This document shows positions 1 through 6,720 of a DNA stretch of 11,733 nt, piece by piece (positions within the stretch are counted from its first letter, which is position 1; each line of letters begins with the position of its first letter). This DNA comes from Coemansia sp. RSA 1804. Taxonomy: Eukaryota; Kickxellomycota; Kickxellomycetes; Kickxellales; Kickxellaceae. The stretch is taken from NCBI GenBank assembly GCA_027578815.1, contig JANBTH010000755.1, positions 1 to 11,733 on the forward strand, written 5' to 3'. Both the position numbers and the translations under genes were made by a program. The notes below the pieces were generated by a model that did not search any database, was not told where the DNA came from, and saw only the letters and a program-made list of their open reading frames with translations.

Positions 1-156
1 ACAGCCATGAATACGCATGACCATCCGCATGGCGGTGGGCGTGGCAAGTCCAAGGGAAACAAGCATCCGCGTAGTCCGTGGGGAAAGCTGGCCAAGGGCG
101 GAAAGACCCGCTCGCGCACCAGCTCGATGGTCATCAAGGGCCGTCCGCGCCGCTGA
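1..156 (+). CDS. RML2: Mitochondrial ribosomal protein uL2m, C-terminal fragment
   Basis: Only the last 51 codons are in the window; the frame is open at base 1 and ends with TGA at 154-156. uL2 is a core protein of the large ribosomal subunit that contacts 23S-like rRNA at the peptidyl-transferase centre. The segment carries the uL2 signature AMNTHDHPHGGGRG, followed by KHPRSPWGKLAKGGKTR and a basic end (VIKGRPRR). The SPWG/KTR ending is the bacterial and mitochondrial form; cytosolic eL8/uL2 ends differently, so a mitochondrial location is inferred. The GGGRGKSK spacing resembles fungal Rml2. The Met at 7-9 is an internal conserved residue, not the start. The upstream part lies outside the window, so intron structure and the targeting peptide cannot be judged. 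The next gene, PMT4, follows in the same direction after about 600 bp, with no sign of co-regulation. Confidence 0.9.
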   Translation, partial: TAMNTHDHPHGGGRGKSKGNKHPRSPWGKLAKGGKTRSRTSSMVIKGRPRR

Positions 157-754
157 ATGTGGTCTCGCCTTTTCTCGTTCTTTCTTCTCCCGTCTGCGCT
201 ACCTCGTTTGTGGGCGCGGGGGAGAAGGAGGAGCGGCTGCGCAGTGATATTGCTCCCGCTGGTGGAAGGTTACTGCGCCCATTGATTGGCTACGAGCGCG
301 TCTGCCAGCATTCTTTGCCGCAGGCACACGCTCCGTCCGAGGTGGCGAGTATCTCGTAGCATTAATTGACCTGCTTTTCTAAACATTTTTATATCAAGCT
401 GCGTTATGTTGTGGGCGAGTGGGGGAAAAAAGCTCCTCCCTCTTCCTCCACGCATACAAATAAAAGGAACAAAGCCAACGGCTGATGATCTAAAAAAGAC
501 CAAAGGAAAAACGGAAAACGCCCTTCAACGTCTACCGTTGCTCTATGCTATTTATTTCTCTTTCTTCTTCCTCCGTAAACGGCTTACTATATTATATTTA
601 TCTTTTACTTTACTCTTTCTTTTCTCCCCTGTTTAATGCCAACCATTTGCCCCTTCCTGGCACCTTTATTCTAAACTCTAACACCCCCCCCAGACGGTGG
701 CTGTCTTTACTTGAGACTAAGAGAAAAACAAGCAGAACTACAGAGTCTCTGGAA
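157..754 (+). promoter_or_regulatory. RML2-PMT4 intergenic region with PMT4 promoter and leader
   Basis: No convincing gene lies here. The first part must hold the RML2 3' UTR. An inverted CCAAT box (ATTGG, 285-289) and a TATA-like AAATAAAAG (458-466) point towards PMT4; both are short matches and could be chance. From about 540 the plus strand becomes strongly pyrimidine-rich, as is common around fungal transcription starts and leaders. The leader includes an in-frame ATG at 545 and a likely intron at 575-693. I saw no tRNA or other RNA gene. Confidence 0.45.
575..693 (+). other. Candidate 5'-UTR intron of PMT4
   Basis: A GTAAAC donor at 575 is followed by a pyrimidine-rich stretch, a branch-site-like CTCTAAC at 676-682 and a C-rich tract ending in CAG at 691-693. 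The branch A to acceptor distance is about 12 nt, typical of fungal introns. The length of 119 nt is not a multiple of three. It lies upstream of the conserved PMT4 protein, so splicing would alter only the leader. The evidence is motif-level only; no transcript data are available. Confidence 0.45.
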
Positions 755-3133
755 ATGAGCGTGGATGGGCCTTCGCAATTGAAGGAGCGGCTGCTGGTCA
801 AATCCAAGACCAAGGCCAAGGATGCAAATGCAGCGGGGGATTCCGATGCGCAGCAGGCAGACGCCGGTGGTGCGATAACATCGTCAGACGAGGGCGACGG
901 CAGCATTCGACGCAGCAGCAGCAGCAGCAGAAAGGCAAGCAGCCTGGTGCGCAGATCGTCGGTGTATGCGCTGGCACTAGTTCTGGCAGTGTCGATGGGC
1001 ACGCGGTTCTGGCGGATCTGGGACCCTGCGCAGGTAGTGTTTGACGAGGTGCATTTCGGCAAGTTTGCCAGCTACTACCTCCGACGCGAGTACTACTTTG
1101 ACGTGCACCCGCCGCTGGCCAAGATGGTGGTTGCGCTGGGCGGCTGGCTGGTCGGATACGATGGGCATTTTTTGTTTGACAAGATCGGGCTCGATTACAT
1201 GGCCAACGGCGTGCCGTTCATTGCGATGCGCGCGTGGGTGGCGGGCTTTGGCGTGGCTATTCCGCCGCTCGTGTACTTGACGATGGCGGAGTCCGGGTAC
1301 GCGGTGGGCGCGGCAACGGCGACGGCGCTTCTTGTTGCGCTGGACAACGCGCTGGTGACGCAGGGCCGACTGATTCTGCTGGACAACATCATGATCTTCT
1401 TCATGCTGGCCGCCGTGTACTCGTACGTGCGCTTCTTCAAGCTGCGGTACCGCGCGTTTGGCGCGCAGTGGTGGTTGTGGCTGCTTGCCACCGGCACGAT
1501 GCTCGGATGCGCCGTCTCGTGCAAGATGGTTGGGCTCTTGACGATCTCGCTTGTCGGCGGCGCCGTGGTCTACGATCTCTGGCGCATCTTCGACATCCGT
1601 CGCGGCTCCACGCTCTCCGACATTGGGCGCCACTTTGCCGCCCGCGCCGGTGCTCTCATTGCGCTGCCTGCCATGCTGTATCTGGCGTTCTTCTACATCC
1701 ACTTTGCGGTGCTGACGCGCACGGGCCCAGGCGATGCGTACCACTCGTCTCGCTTCCAGATGCAGCTGATCGACAACCCGATGACCAAATCGTCGTTTGA
1801 TGTGCATTACGGCGACCAGATTGCCATCAAGCACCGCTCCACGGGTGTCTACCTCGACTCGTCGTCGGCGCGCTATCCGCTGCGCTACGAGGACCAGCGC
1901 ATCAGCAGCCAGGGCCAGCAGGTCACGGGCGCACCCGCACTGACCAACACCAGCTTCTGGATGCTCCGTCCGGCCGCCGACCAGGTTGCGTTCCAGAGCT
2001 ACATGACGCGCCGCATCGCCGGCGAGGAAATCCCCGACGAGGAGTCGCAGCGGTGGCTGGTGCGGCACACCGATCGCGTGCAGCTGCTCCACGTGAACAC
2101 AACTACGCTGCTGCGCACACACGACGTGGCATCGCCGCTGACGGCAACGCACATGGAGTTCACGACGGTTTCGCTCAACCAGACGGCCAAGGAGTTTGCC
2201 GACGCCGTGTGGGAGATCCGCATTGAGGGCGCCGCAACCAACGCGTCGGTGGTGCAGACAAGCTCGTCGTTCCTGCGGCTGGTCAGTGCGCAGCATGCCG
2301 TGGCGATGCACACGCACAAGAAGAAGCTGCCCGACTGGGGCCGTGCGCACCAGGAGATCAACGGCAACAAGAAGCCCGACGAGAAGGCCAACGCCTGGGT
2401 CATTCCGCTGATCCGCGGCCGCTCTGCCACCGACGACGAGCGCGCCGCCATGAAGCGCAAGATCCCAAAGCTGAGCTTTATCGACAAGTTCATTGAGCTG
2501 CAGGCGCTGATGGTCAAGCACAACAACGCGCTGACGTCGGTGCATCCGTTCCAGTCGGCGCCGATAACGTGGCCCCTGCTCACGCGCGGCATATCCTTCT
2601 GGACAGACAACAAGGCGCGCAAGCAGATCTACCTGCTCGGCAACCCCGTTGGGTGGTGGCTCTCCGACGCCTGCATTCTGTTCTACGTGTTCGCCGTGGT
2701 TGTTCTCGAGCTGTGTCGCAGACGCAATTTCGCCGTCGTTGACTCTGTAAGACACCGCCATCTGCTCCGGTCGGGCGGATTCATTGCGTCGGCCTGGCTT
2801 GCGCACTACTTCCCCTTCTTCATGATGGGCCGCTCCCTGTTTCTCCACCACTACTTGCCCGCCGCCATCTTCGCGTACATGATGGTTGGCGTGGCTTTCC
2901 AGTTCCTCCTCTTCCCCGAGTACCAGCGCTACTCGCTGCGTCGCTGGAACGCATCCGCCCGGGCCCTGGTGCCTTCCCCCGTCGCGCTCCTTGCCTTTGT
3001 CCTCATTGTTGCGCTGCAGGCCGTCTCGTTTGTCTATTTTGCTCCCATCTCCTACGGCTCCACTAGCCTGACGCCTGAGCAGGTGCGTGCGAGGATGGTG
3101 CTGGCTTCGTATGACCTTCATTTCCAGAAATAG
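755..3133 (+). CDS. PMT4: Dolichyl-phosphate-mannose protein O-mannosyltransferase, Pmt4 type
   Basis: This enzyme transfers mannose from dolichyl-phosphate-mannose to Ser/Thr of secretory and membrane proteins in the ER lumen. The 792-aa product is close to the family's usual length. Residues 1-70 form a polar, Ser/Arg-rich cytosolic tail with possible kinase sites (RRSSSSSRKAS). The first membrane helix (about 70-85) is followed by luminal loop 1 with VVFDEVHFGKFASYYL (94-109); D97-E98 is the acidic pair important for catalysis in the family, and DVHPPLAK follows at 116-123. The HFGKFASYYL form marks the Pmt4/POMT1 branch rather than Pmt1 or Pmt2. Several helices lie between 155 and 320. 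A luminal MIR region covers about 346-555 and includes LPDWGRAHQEINGNKK (525-540). The C-terminal multispan part (about 597-767) includes LLGNPVGWW. ATG 755 is chosen because conservation begins after it; an in-frame ATG at 545 would add 70 low-complexity residues. No coding intron is seen. The gene converges on ABP1. Confidence 0.95.
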   Translation: MSVDGPSQLKERLLVKSKTKAKDANAAGDSDAQQADAGGAITSSDEGDGSIRRSSSSSRKASSLVRRSSVYALALVLAVSMGTRFWRIWDPAQVVFDEVHFGKFASYYLRREYYFDVHPPLAKMVVALGGWLVGYDGHFLFDKIGLDYMANGVPFIAMRAWVAGFGVAIPPLVYLTMAESGYAVGAATATALLVALDNALVTQGRLILLDNIMIFFMLAAVYSYVRFFKLRYRAFGAQWWLWLLATGTMLGCAVSCKMVGLLTISLVGGAVVYDLWRIFDIRRGSTLSDIGRHFAARAGALIALPAMLYLAFFYIHFAVLTRTGPGDAYHSSRFQMQLIDNPMTKSSFDVHYGDQIAIKHRSTGVYLDSSSARYPLRYEDQRISSQGQQVTGAPALTNTSFWMLRPAADQVAFQSYMTRRIAGEEIPDEESQRWLVRHTDRVQLLHVNTTTLLRTHDVASPLTATHMEFTTVSLNQTAKEFADAVWEIRIEGAATNASVVQTSSSFLRLVSAQHAVAMHTHKKKLPDWGRAHQEINGNKKPDEKANAWVIPLIRGRSATDDERAAMKRKIPKLSFIDKFIELQALMVKHNNALTSVHPFQSAPITWPLLTRGISFWTDNKARKQIYLLGNPVGWWLSDACILFYVFAVVVLELCRRRNFAVVDSVRHRHLLRSGGFIASAWLAHYFPFFMMGRSLFLHHYLPAAIFAYMMVGVAFQFLLFPEYQRYSLRRWNASARALVPSPVALLAFVLIVALQAVSFVYFAPISYGSTSLTPEQVRARMVLASYDLHFQK

Positions 3134-3571
3134 AACAAGAAAAGTATGTTTTTTCTTGCTTTTGTTCAATTCTATTCTCTCTCTTTCTCAAGATTGCTTG
3201 AAAAGTCTCCTCTACCTAGCACCGGGTGTTAATATTGGCAAAAAAAAATATGTATTGACTCTTTGTCTGGCGGCCTTGAATCAATGGAAGACGGTATCCA
3301 ACTACAGGACAAGATGCACCAGTATCCTCGATGGATATCATCACAAGTAGCATATCTGAAACCCAAACCCTGTTTCACTATTTCCAGAAAAGACTCATGC
3401 TGAATCACTCAGTATGCAGCTACTGCTCTAGATTCAGATCCAATATATCTGATCTGCTGCAATTAACTGGTCGAAATATCCTGAACCATGTGGATTTTAA
3501 TGTTTAAAGTTTTAACCAAAGAAAGAAATAGTACCCCAATTTCCAAAAATGAGTAAAGAAGTTTATGTCTT
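3134..3571. other. Convergent 3' intergenic region (PMT4/ABP1)
   Basis: This 438-bp AT-richer spacer separates the stops of PMT4 (+) and ABP1 (-) and must contain both 3' UTRs and polyadenylation sites. A run of nine A at 3240-3248 followed by TATGTATT could serve PMT4 3'-end formation, but no canonical AATAAA is seen on either strand. A short inverted repeat, CAGATC (3435-3440) and GATCTG (3451-3456), surrounds an AT-rich loop. No gene, tRNA or mobile element is recognisable. Confidence 0.5.
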
Positions 3572-5890
3572 TCACTTGCGCACAAGCTCAACATAGTTAG
3601 CAGGGAATAACCCGTACTCTCCCCTCTGGTTAACGCCCTCCCACCACTCGTTGGAAGGAAACTCCACATGCGTAATCCGCTCGCCATCTCGGAACGACAG
3701 CTCGCCATCCTCTGCGGCGTCGTAGTCGTATACCGCTACTGCTTGGTTCTCGCCCTCGTCCATAGCAGGTGGAGGAGCCTGAGGCGGCGGCGGCGGCGGC
3801 GGTGGTGGTGGCTGTGGAATTGATGCGGGTCCAGAATTTCCACCACGAGGAGGAAGCGCTGGCGGTGGCATATCGGCTGCTGGTGCTGCTGGCGGAGGAG
3901 GAGGTGGAGGTGGAGGCTGTGGTGCGCCGCGAGGAGGCAGCGGTGGTGCTGCAGGCGGCGGCGCAGCTGCTGGCATCGCTGGCGGCAATGGCGGCGGGGC
4001 AACAGCCGGAACCGACGGCGGCAGCGGAGGGGGTGCCACAATCACCGGCGCAGAGGGAGGCAATGGAGGCGGTGGAACTATACTTGCTGCAGAAGAAGGC
4101 AGCTGTGAAGGAAGCGGTGGTGGTGGTGGTGGAATTCCTCCTCCTCCTCCTCCTCCTGGCGCCGACGATGGCAACGGTGGTGGAGGCGGCGGCACAGCTG
4201 CTGCTGCTGTTTGTGCTTGTGCTGGGCGCTGCTGCGTCTCGGATTCCTCAATCAGCTCCACAAAGTTGGATGGGAACACTCCGCGTCTCGATCCATCCTT
4301 TGTCTCGCCCTCCCACCACCCTGGAGCCAGCTGCTCCACGCCATAGATTATGTCACCTTCACTGAATTCAAGCTCGTCTTCCTCGGTCGCTTCGTAGTCA
4401 TACAGGGCTCGTGCGCGTTGTTGTCCCTCGGTGGGACCAGCAGAAGCAGAAGCCGTCGCCGCTGCCGCAGCCTGGCGACTTTGTTCCTCCTCTATCTTTT
4501 GCTTTTCCAAGAGCCTACGGTTCTCTTCCTGTTGCTGATGTTGTTGCTGTTGGCGTCTGCGTTCTTCGTCTTCCTGCTGCTGCTGCTGCTGCTGGCGTCT
4601 GCGCTCCTCTTCCTCCTGTTGCCGCTGTTGCTGACGTCTGCGCTCCTCTTCTGCACCGTTGTCCTGAGACTGCTGTTGCTGCTTCCACGAGTGCACAGGC
4701 GGTGTAGGCTGCGATGACTGGAACGAAGACTGCGATCCAGCACGTGAGCGCCTCAGCGCTTCCAGCTCAGCTTTCCTCTCAGAGACAGCAGCATTTGACG
4801 AGGAACCCGAAGCCGAAGACTCAATGCCGCCATTAAGATGCTTGCGGCTTCGAAGCATCTCAAGCTCACTCTTGGTCTGGTCCGCCTGCGATACCCGGGC
4901 AGATGGCTCGGCTGCCCCTGCGCCCGCCGATGAGCCAAACCGTGATACCGATGGCTGCTGCTGTGGCTGAGTAGGCGTTGCTCCGCGAGATACTACGCTT
5001 GGAGATTGTGCGCGGCTTCCCTTTCGCAGCGCATCAAGCTCTGCCTGTGTTTCGTCGTGCTGTGACATGTGCGATGACGACGGCGGTGGAGCAAAACGGG
5101 AAGCGTCGGCACCTGGAGAACTTGGTTGCGGAGACTCCCTTGCTGCAATCGATGGGCTGCGTGCGCCGCCAAACAGTGAAGACACCGGCCGTCCGCCTGC
5201 TGCTGAGCCACCGCTGCTGCCGCCGAACAGCGGCTTTGACCCTCCTGCTGCTGGCGACGCACCAAACGGCTTTGGCGCAGGCCTCGCTTGGCTTGCAGCG
5301 GCCGATGCCGATGCAGCTGCTGCTGCCGACCATGCCGGGCCCTTGGTGACGGATGGCGCGCCATACGACCCGCCCTTCCTATACGCAGTGCCAGCGCCAA
5401 ACACCGGTTTGGCAGCCGGTGTCGGAGGCTGCTGTTGGCGTCTTGGTTGCGTGTGATAAGAGTACTGCGCACCCGAACTGCGTTCCACCCGGTCCATAAT
5501 CTCACTCGGCTGCACATCCTCCTCAGCACGGGCAACAATCGACACATGGTACCCAGTAAGCACCCGCTCCTGCACTTCTCCGACCTGCGCTGTCACCATC
5601 CCTTTACGGAACACCGGCACTCCTCGTCCGCACCACGAGATAAACACAAACTTGGGTAGGCGGGTGTTGGGATCCTCTACACGTGCAAATGCAAACTGCA
5701 CCTTCCCATCGTCAAACTCATCTGCGAGCTCCTCAAGCCCCCCGCTTCCTTGCGAATCGACCGCAAGAACATTTCCTCCGCGCTCAAACCCGTACACCGC
5801 CCAGTCTATCGATGGATCCTTGTCCAGTATGCGCTGATGAGTTGACGTAATCTCATTGCCATGGACTGACAGATCTATTCCACTACTCAT
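3572..5890 (-). CDS. ABP1: Actin-binding protein Abp1 (drebrin-like; ADF-H plus two SH3 domains)
   Basis: Abp1 binds F-actin at cortical endocytic patches and recruits SH3 partners. The 772-aa frame has no intron. Residues 5-145 are an ADF-homology domain, with STHQRILDKDPSIDWAVYGF at its start and GYHVSIVARAEEDVQPSE near its end, as in yeast Abp1. Residues 160-330 are low complexity with repeated KPxFG-like motifs. Short helical xELxxLR motifs recur at 283-289, 341-347 and 374-380. Residues 403-472 are Q/E/R-rich, probably coiled coil. SH3-1 (491-547) has ALYDYEATEEDELEFSEGD, a WW pair and GVFPSNFVEL. A Pro-rich linker (567-709) carries runs of up to ten prolines and PPLPPRG/PALPPRG ligands. 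SH3-2 (716-770) ends the protein (GLFPANYVELV). Budding-yeast Abp1 has one SH3 and Trp-containing acidic Arp2/3-binding motifs; here there are two SH3s and no such acidic motif is visible. The start has A at -3 (ACCATGA). SLA1 is the divergent neighbour. Confidence 0.95.
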   Translation of the reverse strand: MSSGIDLSVHGNEITSTHQRILDKDPSIDWAVYGFERGGNVLAVDSQGSGGLEELADEFDDGKVQFAFARVEDPNTRLPKFVFISWCGRGVPVFRKGMVTAQVGEVQERVLTGYHVSIVARAEEDVQPSEIMDRVERSSGAQYSYHTQPRRQQQPPTPAAKPVFGAGTAYRKGGSYGAPSVTKGPAWSAAAAASASAAASQARPAPKPFGASPAAGGSKPLFGGSSGGSAAGGRPVSSLFGGARSPSIAARESPQPSSPGADASRFAPPPSSSHMSQHDETQAELDALRKGSRAQSPSVVSRGATPTQPQQQPSVSRFGSSAGAGAAEPSARVSQADQTKSELEMLRSRKHLNGGIESSASGSSSNAAVSERKAELEALRRSRAGSQSSFQSSQPTPPVHSWKQQQQSQDNGAEEERRRQQQRQQEEEERRRQQQQQQQEDEERRRQQQQHQQQEENRRLLEKQKIEEEQSRQAAAAATASASAGPTEGQQRARALYDYEATEEDELEFSEGDIIYGVEQLAPGWWEGETKDGSRRGVFPSNFVELIEESETQQRPAQAQTAAAAVPPPPPPLPSSAPGGGGGGGIPPPPPPLPSQLPSSAASIVPPPPLPPSAPVIVAPPPLPPSVPAVAPPPLPPAMPAAAPPPAAPPLPPRGAPQPPPPPPPPPAAPAADMPPPALPPRGGNSGPASIPQPPPPPPPPPPQAPPPAMDEGENQAVAVYDYDAAEDGELSFRDGERITHVEFPSNEWWEGVNQRGEYGLFPANYVELVRK
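3764..4192 (-). repeat. Low-complexity polyproline/glycine coding tract in ABP1
   Basis: This GC-rich stretch encodes the linker between the two SH3 domains of Abp1 (residues 567-709). It is built from repeated CCN triplets giving blocks of PPPPLPP, PPPLPP and longer proline runs, plus one run of seven glycines (579-585). On the plus strand it reads as GGC/GGT/GGA triplets. It is a plausible FH1-like profilin or SH3 ligand region and is prone to length change. Confidence 0.8.
4574..4594 (-). repeat. (CTG)7 run, polyglutamine in ABP1
   Basis: Seven uninterrupted CTG units on the plus strand read as CAG on the coding strand and give seven Gln in the Q/E/R-rich segment of Abp1 (residues 433-439). 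Further interrupted Gln runs flank it. This is a candidate trinucleotide length polymorphism. Confidence 0.85.
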
Positions 5891-5968
5891 GGTATCTCTG
5901 CTCTGCTTCTAAATATATGTGGAAACAAGTTGAGGTTAGACTTGTGGTAATTCTCTAACAAAAACAAA

Positions 5969-5977
5969 ATATATATA
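5969..5977 (-). promoter_or_regulatory. TATA-like element of ABP1
   Basis: An alternating AT run (AAATATATATAAC around 5967-5979) lies about 80 bp upstream of the ABP1 ATG on the minus strand, a usual distance for a fungal TATA box with a short leader. The motif is self-complementary, so direction is assigned by proximity only. Confidence 0.45.
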
Positions 5978-6355
5978 ACTAGCTGGTAGTAAATTGTATT
6001 CTGACCAAAAAGCAAAAGAGAGAAGAGCAAAAGTCCTTTGCTTTCTCAGACTTTAACAAGACAGGAGAAGGGGGGGCAAGCTTCCGCTTCAAAGTGAAAC
6101 AGAAGCTCGTCTTTCTCTTCTGCACGTTTCACAAGAAAAGCAGCAGCGCCTCTTGGCAAACGGCTGCATCCCAAGAAAGCGGGTTGCGTGAAGCTTCGCC
6201 TTGTTCTTACTCGTTCGGACTTGGCAAAGGAACAAGAACCTTTTCTTGCTTTGTGTCCCTAACCCCTGTTCCTCCAAGGATTCCCATTTTCCGCACACAA
6301 AATATAGGCCCAACCATTTTCTCATGTTTTTCTCTCCATCAAGCATGGCGCCGAT

Positions 6356-6361
6356 CACGTG
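6356..6361. promoter_or_regulatory. CACGTG E-box in divergent promoter
   Basis: A palindromic CACGTG core, preceded by T (TCACGTG), is the binding site of fungal bHLH factors such as Cbf1 or Pho4. A second palindrome, TCGCGA, follows directly at 6363-6368. The sites lie 365 bp from SLA1 and 466 bp from ABP1. A 6-bp match may occur by chance. Confidence 0.35.
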
Positions 6362-6720
6362 CTCGCGATAAAGTGATTATGTGCTGCATTTTTCCTGCAC
6401 GAACACAGCGCCTTAATGCAAAAAGTCCACTCACTGAAGCAGTTGTCGAGCTTTGCTTCTTTCTTGCTAGTTTTATTCTACTGTTTTCTATATTACATAT
6501 TAATTCTTTCGTGTCGCATTTGCACCGCGGATTCACCTTGTTTTCCCACTCTTTTTTCATATTAGCAGCTGAATTGTAGTAGCAAAGCACCAGCTATTCT
6601 CGCGTGTTCTGCATTCCGTGTAATCCACATTTACTATCCCCCCTCCTTTTTCATTTACAAGTAACACTCTTCCTTCGTGTCAGGCGTGGAACGCTTTTAC
6701 AATCCGGCAGCTACACAGAA

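Larger units (their letters stand above)
5891..6720. promoter_or_regulatory. Divergent ABP1-SLA1 promoter region
   Basis: These 830 bp between the two start codons hold no convincing gene. The ABP1 side is AT-rich with a TATA-like element about 80 bp upstream of its ATG. The middle holds imperfect inverted repeats (6079-6107 and around 6224-6253) and an E-box at 6356-6361. The SLA1 side (about 6470-6720) is pyrimidine-rich with an AT-rich TATATTACATATTAA stretch near 6488-6502. Both flanking genes act in the actin patch, so shared control is plausible but inferred only from arrangement. Confidence 0.6.

Noticed and set aside
545..754. PMT4 start at ATG 545
   Set aside because: The added 70 residues are low-complexity translation of a pyrimidine-rich leader with a candidate intron in it; known Pmt4 length fits ATG 755. 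Kept as a finding, not as the called start.
1234..1800. 188-codon frame inside PMT4 on the plus strand
   Set aside because: Overlaps conserved Pmt4 membrane segments in another frame and shows only Arg/Ala/His-rich composition.
977..3169. 730-codon open frame antisense to PMT4
   Set aside because: It is a shadow of the GC-biased PMT4 codons: rich in R, H, Q and V with no recognisable domain, while the plus strand clearly encodes Pmt4.
3087..3350. 87-codon frame overlapping the PMT4 stop
   Set aside because: Starts inside PMT4 in another frame and continues into the 3' UTR, with no domain.
3769..4717. Plus-strand frames opposite ABP1 (198 and 168 codons)
   Set aside because: Their poly-Ala/Val/Leu/Glu composition is the direct antisense of proline and glutamine codon runs of Abp1.
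6094..6579. 161-codon frame in the ABP1-SLA1 intergenic region
   Set aside because: S/F/L-rich translation of pyrimidine-rich DNA, no domain, and it sits in the expected promoter of SLA1. A small gene cannot be wholly excluded without RNA data.
6604..6720. N-terminal extension of SLA1 exon 1
   Set aside because: The upstream frame begins at GTG, not ATG, and the added residues are not SH3-like; ATG 6721 starts right before the first SH3.
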